Assembly (NCBI GenBank): GCA_945873755.1
Contig: CAMCEM010000013.1
Span: forward strand, 1-34,578
DNA: 34,578 nucleotides
Reading direction: 5' to 3'
Source of the DNA: Chitinophaga pinensis
GTDB taxonomy: Bacteria > Bacteroidota > Bacteroidia > UKL13-3
Shown here: in pieces, positions 16,201-23,537 of the stretch
Position numbering within the stretch: the stretch's first letter is position 1
Layout of the letters: the number at the start of each line of letters is the position of its first letter
Position numbers and translations under genes: made by a program
Notes under the pieces: model-generated
The model's database searches: none
What the model was told of the DNA's origin: nothing
What the model saw: the letters and a program-made list of their open reading frames with translations, nothing else

Positions 16201-19088
16201 CCTGAAGTTGCCGATCCTCCAATAGTTCCATTCAATTGTACAGAACTTGAGCTTAAACATGAAGAAATTTGAACTCCAGCATTTACAGTTACTTCGTTAT
16301 TGATAGTTAACACCATTGTATCTGAAGCATTTGCACAAACATCATTTAAATTTACATTGTTTAAAAATAGCTTTACACTACCTGTTTGTTTATCTAAATT
16401 ACTTGGAAAATAAGTTGGAAATAAAATAGAATTATTATTAAATGTACCAGTTCCAGTAGTTGACCAAACTCTATTGCCACTTGTGGCTGTGCTGCTTCCA
16501 AGTAAAGTTATATTATCGTAGCTACAAATTGTTTGGTCTGCACCAGCATTTACTGTAGCTAAAAGATTAATTGTTATTTGAATTGTATCTGATTTGGCTT
16601 CGCATGGTCCAATTGGATCATTCGAACGCAATACCAATCTTACAAATCCATTGGCTTTATCTGCTAAACTTGGAATGTATGCCGTAATAGGTATTGATGA
16701 ATTTTCGAATGTTCCTGTTCCCAAAGTAAACCAGTTAACCGATGCTGCTGATCCTCCAAATGAACCATTTAAAGGCACTCTATTTACATTTGAACAAACA
16801 CTTAAATTTCCTCCTGCATTTACTGTTGCTGCTCTATTCAATGTTAAAATCATAGAATCGGTAGCGTTAAAGCATTCATCATTTGGATTAAAATTGGTTA
16901 AAGTAATTGTTACAAAACCATTAGTAATATCGGCACTACTTGGAACATAAGTTGGCGTTAATGATGCACCTCTTATAAAAGTTCCTGTACCGCTTGATCT
17001 CCATGTGATATTTCCAGCGGTAACTGTACGTGTACCTCTTAATACAATAGTGCTGGTTTCACAAAATGCTGTATCATTTCCAGCATTTACAGTAGCTACT
17101 GGCCTTAATGTAATTATTGAAAAATCAGAAACAGGACCACATGGTCCAGTTGGATCATTGGTTGTTAATGTTACTGAACCACTATTTCTGTCAGCAACAC
17201 TTGGAATATAGGTTGTGTTAACATTTAATCTGTTGGCAAAAGTCCCTGTTCCAGATGTTGTCCATGAAGCACTTGTAGCAGGTGAACCAAATGATCCAGA
17301 AATGGAAATGGAAGGAGTTAATGAGCAAACATTTTGGTCGAATCCTGCAAAAACTGTAGGTAAGCTATTAAAGGTAATATTTATTGAATCTTTTGCTGCC
17401 GGGCATGCACCATTAGGATCATTAGTTGTAAAAGTCAATCTAGTATTTCCTCTTGCAATGTCTTCCGCATTTGGTGTAAAAACGGCCTTGGGATTTGATG
17501 ATATATACGATGGATCAAACGAAGAAGTCCAAGTTCCTGAATTTGCTGCATCAGACAAAGTTGGGTTTAAATTTGCCGAGCCGTTTTCACAAATAGTTTG
17601 ATCAGGTCCTGCATTAACAGTTGCAACAGAATCAAATGTAATAATCAATGTATCAACCACGGGGCCACATGAACCCAAAGGGTCATTTGTTGTTAATGTA
17701 ATCATTACTGAACCTTGTATTTTGTCATTTGGTCCAGGAATATAAAAAGTATTGGGGTCATTAATTAAATCAATTCTTCCCGATCCAAAAGCAAACCAAT
17801 TTATAAAACTAGCTGATCCTCCGAATGTGCCAGATAACGGTATGTTACTGTTACTGCTTGAGCAAATTCGAATATCGTTTCCTGCGAATACTGTTGCTTG
17901 ATTATTAATGGTTAAAGTCATGGTATCAGTACCATTTTCACATAAGTTATTAAGGTTATTTATTGTTAATAGTAGTTTAACTGAACCGGCATTTTTATCT
18001 GCTACACTTGGAAAATAAGTAGGAAATAGTTGAGATGCATTATTAAAAACACCTGAGCCTAATGTACTCCATGTTCTTGTTCCACCTATAGCTGTAGTTG
18101 AACCCGACAAAGTTATATTGTCATTTTCACAAATGGTTTCATCTGGGCCAGCACTTACATTTGCAATGGGAGTAAAAGTAATAGTCAATGAACTTGCAAT
18201 TGCATTACATGGGCCAATTGGATCATTGGTTGTAAGTGATAATATTACGTTTCCAGCTAATTTGTCAGCAGCACTTGGTATATAATTGGTGTTTAATGAT
18301 GTACTATTTAAAAAACTTCCAGTGCCAGAAGATGACCATGTTGCACTTGATGCTGAACCACCGATGGTTCCTGATAAATTTATTGAGTTTGTTCTTACAC
18401 AAACACTCTGATTTAACCCTGCATTTACTGTTGGTTGGTTTGAAAAATTAACAATCATATTATCAGTTGCTGCCACACAAGGACCAAATGGGTCGTTTGT
18501 TGAAATTGTTAAAACAACTGAACCATTTGAAATATCTGCTGAACTAGGATTATAAACTGCATTTAAAACTGTTACATTATTAAAAAAACCAGTTCCACTG
18601 CTTGACCAAGTTATAAATGGAGCAACAGAATTTACTGAAGCCGACATTGTTACAGCGCTAGAACTACAAACAGTTTGATCTAATCCTGCATTTACAGCCG
18701 GCAAGGAATTTATATTTAAATTAGCGCCATTATCTGACCCAATAACCGATGGATTATTAGCAATTACCCTAATTTTGTAAATAAAACCTGAAATGGTATT
18801 TGATGGCAAAACTATTGGAATAGTTCCACTAGAGGTAGAAATTACTTGACCAATATTTATTGGTGAAATAAATGCCCCATTTACATCGCTTAATTGTGCA
18901 GTAAAAGTATTTGGACTGTTAAAAGATCCTGTAATACTGTAACTTACATTAAACGATTCGCCTGCACAAAAGGAAGTTCCAACAATTGAATTTGTAGTAA
19001 TTGTTTGTGCAATAATGCCTTCAGAAATAAATAAAAGCAAACCCAATAAAATAGTTTTAAATATTCCTTTTGTAAAAAATTGTTTCAT
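10233..19088 (-). CDS. Giant secreted protein with 28 Ig/PKD-like repeats, two PKD domains and a T9SS type A sorting domain
   Basis: 2951 residues. A signal peptide (FKTILLGLLLFISEGIIAQ) is followed by a beta-rich N-terminal domain to about 128. Residues about 130-2625 are 28 repeats of about 89 residues. Each opens with a variant of ATVNAGxDQTIC and has a central W(S/T)(S/T)xGTGTF, a YxPSxADKxNG turn and a late TNDPxGPC. Two PKD domains follow (about 2627-2800; WDFGD and WDYGD), then an Ig-like segment (HQWFLNGNIITGATN). The C-terminal sorting domain starts at LVIYPNPSNG (about 2878) and ends in IKRIVKN. It should be a long surface fibre, probably an adhesin. Exported by Sec, then by type IX secretion. 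Every repeat keeps two Cys. A 190-base leader is possible. No enzymatic domain seen. Open frames on the plus strand across this gene are shadows of its biased codons. Confidence 0.93.
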   Translation of the reverse strand: MKQFFTKGIFKTILLGLLLFISEGIIAQTITTNSIVGTSFCAGESFNVSYSITGSFNSPNTFTAQLSDVNGAFISPINIGQVISTSSGTIPIVLPSNTISGFIYKIRVIANNPSVIGSDNGANLNINSLPAVNAGLDQTVCSSSAVTMSASVNSVAPFITWSSSGTGFFNNVTVLNAVYNPSSADISNGSVVLTISTNDPFGPCVAATDNMIVNFSNQPTVNAGLNQSVCVRTNSINLSGTIGGSASSATWSSSGTGSFLNSTSLNTNYIPSAADKLAGNVILSLTTNDPIGPCNAIASSLTITFTPIANVSAGPDETICENDNITLSGSTTAIGGTRTWSTLGSGVFNNASQLFPTYFPSVADKNAGSVKLLLTINNLNNLCENGTDTMTLTINNQATVFAGNDIRICSSSNSNIPLSGTFGGSASFINWFAFGSGRIDLINDPNTFYIPGPNDKIQGSVMITLTTNDPLGSCGPVVDTLIITFDSVATVNAGPDQTICENGSANLNPTLSDAANSGTWTSSFDPSYISSNPKAVFTPNAEDIARGNTRLTFTTNDPNGACPAAKDSINITFNSLPTVFAGFDQNVCSLTPSISISGSFGSPATSASWTTSGTGTFANRLNVNTTYIPSVADRNSGSVTLTTNDPTGPCGPVSDFSIITLRPVATVNAGNDTAFCETSTIVLRGTRTVTAGNITWRSSGTGTFIRGASLTPTYVPSSADITNGFVTITLTNFNPNDECFNATDSMILTLNRAATVNAGGNLSVCSNVNRVPLNGSFGGSAASVNWFTLGTGTFENSSIPITAYIPSLADKANGFVRLVLRSNDPIGPCEAKSDTIQITINLLATVNAGADQTICSYDNITLLGSSTATSGNRVWSTTGTGTFNNNSILFPTYFPSNLDKQTGSVKLFLNNVNLNDVCANASDTMVLTINNEVTVNAGVQISSCLSSSSVQLNGTIGGSATSGTWTTSGSGTFDNANALNANYTPSIADKTNGFIRLALTTNDPLGPCVSKTDSLTINFDPIATVNTGIDQIICANTSASVSAIVGGSASFGVWTSSSNSNYIGFNSTTIYTPTSTDINNGFVTLTFTTNDPSGPCGVAKDSLQITINQQASVNAGIDQIECAITPIVNIFGSIGGSASRAFWSTLGSGTFGNSSDLNTNYTPSITDKNNGFVRLVLTTNNPLGPCEQVSDTMQITFNQLATINAGQDETICSNDNITLSGVTNASSGNLNWFSNGDGVFNNSNSLFPTYFPGNNDKINGNVIITFSNSDLNDVCANVSDNLILNIDQQVIVSAGSSLNVCEKEIEIKLKGSIGGSATSATWTTSGTGTFNNVNLLNAIYTPSIVDKLNGSVLFLLASNDPIGPCSAKTGLVTITFDPVAKVDAGIDQIICSDVNAIISAKLDGAATSGSWTSSTNSSFISFSTNTTYIPSFNELNNGFAILTFTTNDPIGQCSSEKDSIQINFDQAASVDAGSDQSVCISEPTINLLGLIGGSASSSIWSSLGSGTFANATNLNTAYIPSAVDKSNGFVKLILSTNDPVGPCDLKTDTLQITFNPLAIVNAGLDKTICSNDNITLTGSSSTNNGNRVWSTTGTGSFNNNSILFPTYFPSDADKLLGNIKIILNNISSNDLCANATDTMELTINSETTVSAGNTITSCASSNSIQLNGTIGGLATSGTWTTNGSGTFDNANSLNANYFPSIADKNNGFVRLALTTNDPLGPCVSKTDSLTLNFDPIATVNAGIDQTICSNTSAIISAVIGGSASFGVWTSSSNSSYTGFNSTTNYTPSATEINNGFVVLTFTTNDPSGPCAAAKDSITITINQQAIVSAGTDQTICIITPSVNLTGSIGGSASNATWSSLGSGTFGNTSLLNTTYTPSTTDKANGFVRLVLTTDNPTGPCEQNTDTVQITFNQLATINAGANLTICSNNNITLAGSSSATSGNRDWLTTGTGFFSNSSILFPTYFPSPADVLAGSVELILINSSSTDVCLNVSDTMTLFFNQEATVDAGNNINVCINTLDINLNGNVGGSATSATWSTNGTGTFSNINSVNAIYTPSLADKSNGFVRLALTTNDPIGPCNAKRDSVTITFDAIATVDAGSDQVLCSNSATTISATIGGSASFGTWTSENTSSYISYNTTTNYIPNITDLSFGSVKLYFTTNDPSGACPAVKDSLILSFNQSAFVFAGFDFNVCNSSSTFNLNGSIGGSASSSYWRTLGSGSFNDTNLLNATYFPSLADKNNGVVSLVLTTNDPSGPCGLAIDTVIVSFNSLAIANVGPDLTICDNDNISLNATINVSTGNRTWTSSGSGYFNNNSLLTPTYFPSNSDKSAGNVLLIFKNFNISDACNNVSDTLVLNINPSPIVNSGLDKNVCINDTFISLFGSINGGATSAYWKTMGSGIFNDTNSLTANYTPSLNDRNAGFVNLVLVSNDPIGPCNFITDTMKINFTPLPLINAGFDQEICEGGSVLLNGSYNNVITVGKWTSNTDIFFNSFDSISIYTPNITDKTNGFAILKYKAINVSGNCALAEDSVLITINKLPTANAGVDQVLCKNVSAISLSGSIGGGASAPLWVAINGLGTFDDPTALNTIYRPSAADLLNDSIVFTLTTDDPIGPCFAAFDDVVVNFKDSTVRFTSQILFQSCDSAIVEFTNSTSGSGNTYTWDFGDNTFSNDTNPIHTYYRTGLFDVKLKLNALNGCEDSLTLPVNLNGLKPKANFSINNLNQCKFGNNYVYINTSVVPSNLWIVGNLWDYGDNSNTTATFPNAKKYSTSGSYNVKLIIIASNGCIDSVTKTINVLPGPQKPTITVLPGLVLSTNDGASHQWFLNGNIITGATNKTYNTSSYGFYKVRIDSANGCSEISDDFEFKFTSVKEKNMSNSSLVIYPNPSNGIFKIESDLTDLDFIVYDINGKEIITGKKTLKTQLLDLNEFNSGVYLIKLFNNEALFIKRIVKN
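11213..18701 (-). repeat. 28-unit repeat array with a four-unit super-repeat
   Basis: The unit is about 268 bases. Subtypes recur in order: A (SNDNITL, TYFPS, NDVC), B (GGSATSxTWTT), C (WTSSxNSSYI) and D (GGSASxxxWSxLGSGTF). A-type units lie near 18110, 16505, 15430, 14363, 13290 and 12220, so the four-unit period is about 1070 bases for units 9-28. Order from the N-terminus: C D, A B C D, A (B/D), then five full A B C D sets. Confidence 0.85.
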
Positions 19089-19401
19089 CGTAAATTAAAT
19101 TTTAATTTTTAAATCTTGCGGAATTTAATTATAATTATTAAAATTAATCAATTCAATTGTAAAACTTTGTAAGTTTACCAATTTTATTATGTACTGAAGA
19201 AAAAGAAAATAAATTTTCTGTGAAGCGATTTTATAAAGTCTATAAATTAATTTTGAATTTTATTTATAAATCCATCACAAATATAGTTATTAACATTAAT
19301 TCTAATAACTTTTTATATAATTTATATTATTTATAGAATATTTTAAGAAAAAAAACCGTTGCTTTCCATTTTTATATAAATATTTGCAAATATTTTAAAA
19401 C
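19089..19401. other. AT-rich divergent promoter region between the giant gene and purL
   Basis: No gene or RNA seen. It must carry the promoters of two divergent genes. One exact -7 match exists for the minus strand (19278-19285). A 10-bp palindrome ATTTGCAAAT (19382-19391) sits 11 bases before the purL ATG; it could be an operator or chance. Confidence 0.5.
19278..19285 (-). promoter_or_regulatory. Possible -7 element of the giant repeat-protein gene
   Basis: TATATTTG on the minus strand fits TAnnTTTG, but it would give a leader of about 185 bases and has no clear -33 element. Confidence 0.3.
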
Positions 19402-21654
19402 ATGAATCAATCTATTCCATCAGGCAATTTAGCCACACTTGAACAAGCGCAACAATTAGGTCTTAGACCTGAAGAATTTGAAAAGATAAAAGAAATATTA
19501 GGTCGCACGCCTACTTTTACCGAAATGAGTATTTACTCAGTAATGTGGAGTGAGCATTGTTCTTATAAAAACAGTATTGTTTGGTTAAAAACATTGCCTA
19601 AAAAAGGAGAAAAAATGTTGGCGGAAGCTGGTGAAGAAAATGCCGGTTTAATTGATATTGGCGATGGATTGGCTTGTTGCTTTAAAATAGAAAGTCATAA
19701 TCACCCAAGTGCCATTGAGCCATACCAAGGTGCAGCTACTGGTGTAGGTGGAATTAATCGCGATATTTTTTCGATGGGCGCTCGTCCAATTGCCCAATTA
19801 AATTCATTACGCTTTGGAAATATTGATAACGAAAGAACCAAATGGTTGGTTCGTGGTGTGGTAAAAGGAATTGGAAATTACGGGAATGCTTTTGGGATTC
19901 CAACTGTAGGTGGCGAAGTATATTTTGACGATTGCTACCAAATAAATCCGCTAGTAAATGCCATGAGTGTGGGAATTGCCAAAGTTGGTAAAACTGTTTC
20001 TGCCATTGCCGAAGGCATTGGAAATCCCGTTTATATTTTTGGCTCAGCTACTGGAAAAGATGGAATACATGGTGCAGCATTTGCAAGTAAAGATATTACC
20101 GAAGATTCTGCCAAAGATTTACCATCCGTTCAAGTAGGCGATCCTTTTTGGGAGAAATTGATATTGGAAGCTAGCATGGAATTACTTGAAACCGATGCTA
20201 TAGTTGGTATGCAAGATATGGGTGCTGCGGGTATTACTTGTTCAACTAGCGAAATGAGTGCAAAAAGTGGAACGGGTATGAAAGTGTGGTTAGATAAAGT
20301 GCCAATGCGTCAAGAAGGAATGAAAGATTGGGAAATTCTTTTATCGGAAAGCCAAGAGCGCATGTTGGTAATTGTAAAAAAAGGAATGGAAGCTCAAGTA
20401 GAAATAGTGTTAGAAAAATGGGATTTAACGTATAATATTATTGGTGAGGTGACTGATTCAGGAAAGGTTCAATATTATATGAACGATGAATTACGTGCTG
20501 ATATTCCTGGAGAAAGTTTGGTTTTGGGTGGAGGTGCACCAGTTTATCACCGTGAATACGCTACTCCAAAATACTTTGAAGAAATTGCCAAGTTTGATAT
20601 CAGTTCAATTCCTGATGTTACCCTAAGCGGAGTCGAAGGGTCTGCCATTGAAATTGCTAAATTTCTTGCTGCTCACCCAAACATTGCCTCAAAAAGATGG
20701 GTTTTTAACCAATACGACAGCATGGTGGGAACCATTAATCAAACCACCAATGCCCCAAGCGATGCATCGGTTGTAAAAGTAAAAGGAACAGACAAATCGA
20801 TTGCTATGACGGTTGATTGCAACAGCCGTTTTGTTTGGGCTGATCCGTTTGTAGGTGCAGAAATTGCAGTGGCTGAAGCTGCTCGTAATTTAGTTTGTGC
20901 AGGAGCTGAACCTGCTGCTATTACCAATTGCCTAAACTTTGGAAATCCTTATAACCCTGAAGTATATTACCAATTTGTGTATGCCATAAAAGGCATGGGC
21001 GAAGCTTGTAAAAAGTTTGATACACCGGTTACAGGTGGTAATGTAAGTTTTTATAACCAAAGCAGTGATAACGATGCGGTATTTCCAACTCCAACCATCG
21101 GCATGGTTGGTTTAATTGAGGGTAACAAAAAACACATGACCATGGATTTTAAAAATGCAGGTGATGTAATTTATATGTTAGGTAACAGCAAAAACGATAT
21201 TGCTTCATCGCATTATTTAGCGCATTACCACAAAGTACAATACTCGCCAGCACCGTATTTTAACTTAGACGAAGAACACCAATTACACAAAGCTTTATTG
21301 GGTTTAATTAATGGTAATCACATTGAATCAGCTCACGATTGTAGCGAAGGTGGTTTGTTTATTACTTTATTAGAAAGTGCTATGAACAGAAACTTAAGTT
21401 TCGAAATTCGAAATTCGAAATCCGAAATCCGAAATGATGCTTTCTTATTTGGAGAAGCACAAGGACGTGTGGTGGTTTCAGTAAAAGCAGACAACAGCCT
21501 ACAAGTTGAAAGTTTTTTAAATAACCTAAATATGCCATTTGAAAAACTAGGAACGGTAACAGAAAATACAATTCATGTAAATGGAGTTGAATTTGGAAGT
21601 GTGATGGATTACAAAAATATTTACGAAACAAGTTTAGAAAATAAATTAGCTTAA
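19402..21654 (+). CDS. purL: Phosphoribosylformylglycinamidine synthase subunit PurL
   Basis: 750 residues, the size of the short PurL that works with separate PurQ and PurS. It catalyses the ATP- and glutamine-dependent conversion of FGAR to FGAM in purine synthesis, in the cytoplasm. Recognisable blocks are [11 protein letters not shown] (about 48-58), [22 protein letters not shown] with its metal/ATP-binding acidic and His residues, [28 protein letters not shown], and in the second half [22 protein letters not shown] and HDCSEGGLF. PurQ and PurS are not in this window. Two stretches look like short dispersed repeats read through in frame: residues 407-414 (TLSGVEGS) and 668-679 ([12 protein letters not shown]). 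They lie in loops between conserved blocks, so the enzyme should still work. It ends at a strong terminator; probably a single-gene unit. Confidence 0.97.
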   Translation: MNQSIPSGNLATLEQAQQLGLRPEEFEKIKEILGRTPTFTEMSIYSVMWSEHCSYKNSIVWLKTLPKKGEKMLAEAGEENAGLIDIGDGLACCFKIESHNHPSAIEPYQGAATGVGGINRDIFSMGARPIAQLNSLRFGNIDNERTKWLVRGVVKGIGNYGNAFGIPTVGGEVYFDDCYQINPLVNAMSVGIAKVGKTVSAIAEGIGNPVYIFGSATGKDGIHGAAFASKDITEDSAKDLPSVQVGDPFWEKLILEASMELLETDAIVGMQDMGAAGITCSTSEMSAKSGTGMKVWLDKVPMRQEGMKDWEILLSESQERMLVIVKKGMEAQVEIVLEKWDLTYNIIGEVTDSGKVQYYMNDELRADIPGESLVLGGGAPVYHREYATPKYFEEIAKFDISSIPDVTLSGVEGSAIEIAKFLAAHPNIASKRWVFNQYDSMVGTINQTTNAPSDASVVKVKGTDKSIAMTVDCNSRFVWADPFVGAEIAVAEAARNLVCAGAEPAAITNCLNFGNPYNPEVYYQFVYAIKGMGEACKKFDTPVTGGNVSFYNQSSDNDAVFPTPTIGMVGLIEGNKKHMTMDFKNAGDVIYMLGNSKNDIASSHYLAHYHKVQYSPAPYFNLDEEHQLHKALLGLINGNHIESAHDCSEGGLFITLLESAMNRNLSFEIRNSKSEIRNDAFLFGEAQGRVVVSVKADNSLQVESFLNNLNMPFEKLGTVTENTIHVNGVEFGSVMDYKNIYETSLENKLA
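20620..20641. repeat. Short dispersed-repeat-like sequence inside purL
   Basis: The 20 bases at 20621-20640, CCCTAAGCGGAGTCGAAGGG, are bounded by ACCCT/AGGGT (20620-20624 with 20637-20641), giving an imperfect palindrome. It is close to a short interspersed element (CCCTGAGCG-AGTCGAAGGG) that I remember as very frequent between genes in many Bacteroidota. Here it is translated as TLSGVEGS. Its dispersed nature is from memory, not checked here. Confidence 0.5.
21403..21437. repeat. Heptamer tandem repeat inside purL
   Basis: Five consecutive 7-base units: GAAATTC, GAAATTC, GAAATCC, GAAATCC, GAAATGA. Seven is not a multiple of three, so the repeat is read in successive frames, giving [13 protein letters not shown] remember similar GAAATTC arrays between genes in Bacteroidota. 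Confidence 0.7.
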
Positions 21655-21662
21655 CCATTTAT

Positions 21663-21696
21663 AAAAGCTTGACATTGAAAAGTGTCAAGCTTTTTA
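21663..21696 (+). terminator. Terminator of purL
   Basis: 12-bp stem AAAAGCTTGACA/TGTCAAGCTTTT (21663-21674 with 21683-21694), loop of eight, followed by T residues; nine bases after the purL stop. Confidence 0.85.
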
Positions 21697-21722
21697 GTTT
21701 TATTACATTTGAAAATAAATAC

Positions 21723-21730
21723 TATTTTTG
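21723..21730 (+). promoter_or_regulatory. -7-like element before the interrupted gene
   Basis: TATTTTTG fits TAnnTTTG and ends four bases before the ATG at 21735, so any transcript would be nearly leaderless. Confidence 0.35.
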
Positions 21731-21734
21731 TTAT

Positions 21735-22208
21735 ATGATTATTAGAACCATTGAAATAGATACATAAGAACATGCCAAAGAATTGGATGAAATTTTAAAT
21801 AAACTTCCTTATGTAAAAACTTCAAGAATAATAAGTGTTAAAGATATTATATTAGAAAATGATAAAGTAAAAACACACACAATTTCAAAATTGTTAAAAT
21901 GGGCAAAAACAGAGGGAAGAGTTATAGTAAATACATGGATAAATGAAGCAAATGAAAAAAACAAAACAAATATTATGACTACAAATCTAACCATAAAAAA
22001 TGTTATTAAGATATGGAAAGAATATGATGAAAATACAAATGATAACAAGAAATTTATTGTTAAATCTGACAACCCTGAAGAGGTAATTCGCTTATTTTCA
22101 AAGGCACAATTAAAACTAGCTATAAATCTGATGGCAAAAGCAGAAAAAAGAGATCTAACACCGAAAAAAGTTAGAACCCATTTATCAGTCTGGACAGTTA
22201 GAAAATAA
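21735..22208 (+). pseudogene. Small unknown gene interrupted by an early in-frame stop
   Basis: An ATG at 21735 reads MIIRTIEIDT and then meets TAA at 21765-21767. The same frame continues EHAKELDEILNKLPYVKTSRI and stays open to 22208. Together this would be a 157-residue protein with one nonsense codon; CAA to TAA is a single transition. The part after the stop has no ATG for about 80 codons and would have to start at a TTG (21783), giving 141 residues. Product unknown: a Lys/Glu/Asn-rich soluble helical protein ending in LTPKKVRTHLSVWTVRK. The N-terminus faintly resembles small Bacteroidota antitoxin-like proteins, but no toxin is nearby. It sits between the purL terminator and a hairpin cluster, like an accessory insertion. 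An intact shorter gene is the main alternative. Confidence 0.5.
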
Positions 22209-22220
22209 CTTAAACAACTG

Positions 22221-22321
22221 TTCGTAGTCTTTTGAAATGGGCAAAAGCGTTGCAGACTACGAATTAATAAATGAAAGAAGAGTTTGTAACTCGTATAAGT
22301 TTTCCCGTGTCGGAGACACTA
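22221..22321. repeat. Cluster of three inverted repeats (REP-like)
   Basis: Three hairpins follow each other. TTCGTAGTCT/AGACTACGAA is a perfect 10-bp stem (22221-22230 with 22254-22263). GAGTT/AACTC closes on TGT (22280-22292), and GTGTC/GACAC closes on GGA (22307-22319). There is no T run, so they are not terminators. The spacing and the higher GC content than the surroundings resemble the extragenic palindromes tied to REP-type transposases. No transposase is present. The rest of the gap to 22500 shows nothing else. Confidence 0.5.
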
Positions 22322-22500
22322 CGTTTCATTTTAAATCCTAAGAACTCAAAGTTATCTCATCAGATAGTTTTGAATTATACCAACTATGGCTTAAATAGTA
22401 TAATAAACGCAATTGTGTTTGTAATAATTGAATAAGTATTTCAAATCAACTTGTTTTTAAATGGTTTTTAACGACATTTGCGCTGCATTTTAAAATTTAA

Positions 22501-23511
22501 ATGAATAACATAGCCGAGTTAAAACCTTTATTATTAGCAACTACTAAACCCAAAATTGTAATTACTACACACCATAAACCCGATGCTGATGCACTGGGAT
22601 CTAGTTTAGGGCTCTACAATTTTTTTTTACAATTAAATATTACTGCTCAGGTTGTTACTCCAACTGATTACGGAAATTTTTTAATGTGGATGCCGGGCGA
22701 AGCTACTGTTATAAATTTTGAAGAGGAAACCGAATTAGCCAAACAATATGTTTCGGAAGCTGATTTTATTTTTTGTTTGGATTTTAATTCACTTAAAAGA
22801 ATTAATTTATTAGGTGATTTTGTGCAACAAAGCAATGCTAAAAAAGTAATGATTGACCACCATCTTCAACCTGAAAACTTTGATGATTACAGGTTGTGGA
22901 CCACCAAAGCAAGTAGCACATGTGAGTTAATTTATTGGTTTATAAATACTTTACAGTTCGATCATTTAATAAACAAAGAAATTGCATCGTGTTTGTATGC
23001 GGGAATAATGACCGATACTGCCTCGTTCAAACATGGAAGCACTACACCAAATACTCACAGAGTAGCTGCAGAATTATTAGAAAAAGGAGCAGAAAGCAAT
23101 ATTATTTTTGAACACATTTACGATAATTTTTCAGAAGATCGCACTCGCTTTATTGGTTATTGCCTAAGCGAAAAATTGCAAATTTTAAAAGAGTACAATA
23201 CTGCGTTAATTTGTGTAAACGCTACCGAATTAGCAAATTACAATACATTAGTTGGCGATTCGGAAGGCTTGGTTAATTATGGCTTATCAATAAAAGGAAT
23301 TAAATTTTCGGTATTGGTGGTTGATAGAACAGTTTCTAGAAAAATGAGTTTCCGTTCCAAAGGAAATTTTCCTGCAAATGAGTTTGCACGAAAGTTTTTT
23401 AATGGTGGTGGTCATTTTAACGCAGCTGGTGGCGAAAGCCACGATAATATAGAAGAAGTAGAGTTAAAGTTTAAAAAGGCTTTACCTGAATATGCTTCAT
23501 TTTTGAATTAA
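22501..23511 (+). CDS. nrnA: DHH-family phosphoesterase (NrnA-type oligoribonuclease/pAp phosphatase)
   Basis: 336 residues, the usual length for NrnA. The DHH domain has THHKPDADALGSS (residues 23-35, metal ligands His and Asp), an Asp in FCLDFNSL, the name-giving MIDHHLQP (DHH at 119-121) and GIMTDTASFKH. The DHHA1 domain ends in GGGHFNAAGGE (302-312), which binds the nucleic acid end. Members degrade very short RNAs (nanoRNA, pGpG) from the end and dephosphorylate 3'-phosphoadenosine 5'-phosphate, in the cytoplasm with Mn. It leads a run of five same-direction genes, with only 26 bases to the first FKBP gene. GACATTTG 30 bases upstream (22469-22476) is a one-mismatch -7 candidate. Confidence 0.92.
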   Translation: MNNIAELKPLLLATTKPKIVITTHHKPDADALGSSLGLYNFFLQLNITAQVVTPTDYGNFLMWMPGEATVINFEEETELAKQYVSEADFIFCLDFNSLKRINLLGDFVQQSNAKKVMIDHHLQPENFDDYRLWTTKASSTCELIYWFINTLQFDHLINKEIASCLYAGIMTDTASFKHGSTTPNTHRVAAELLEKGAESNIIFEHIYDNFSEDRTRFIGYCLSEKLQILKEYNTALICVNATELANYNTLVGDSEGLVNYGLSIKGIKFSVLVVDRTVSRKMSFRSKGNFPANEFARKFFNGGGHFNAAGGESHDNIEEVELKFKKALPEYASFLN

Positions 23512-23537
23512 TTAAAAATAAAATAAATAAAAACTAT

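Noticed and set aside
12754..18451. Many open frames of 68-128 codons on the plus strand opposite the giant repeat gene
   Set aside because: They recur once per repeat, lack start signals and follow from the Thr/Ser/Asn-rich codons of the minus-strand gene.
11213..18701. Regularly spaced repeats that might suggest a CRISPR or satellite array
   Set aside because: The period is about 268 bases, and the whole stretch is an open reading frame with protein-level conservation.
19382..19391. Palindrome ATTTGCAAAT before purL as a purine-responsive operator
   Set aside because: A single short AT-rich palindrome, no known purine regulator site of this form in Bacteroidota; not enough to call.
22271..22435. 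54-codon open frame starting MKEEFVTRIS
   Set aside because: It is read straight through the palindrome cluster and has no promoter or family resemblance; the frame is probably accidental.
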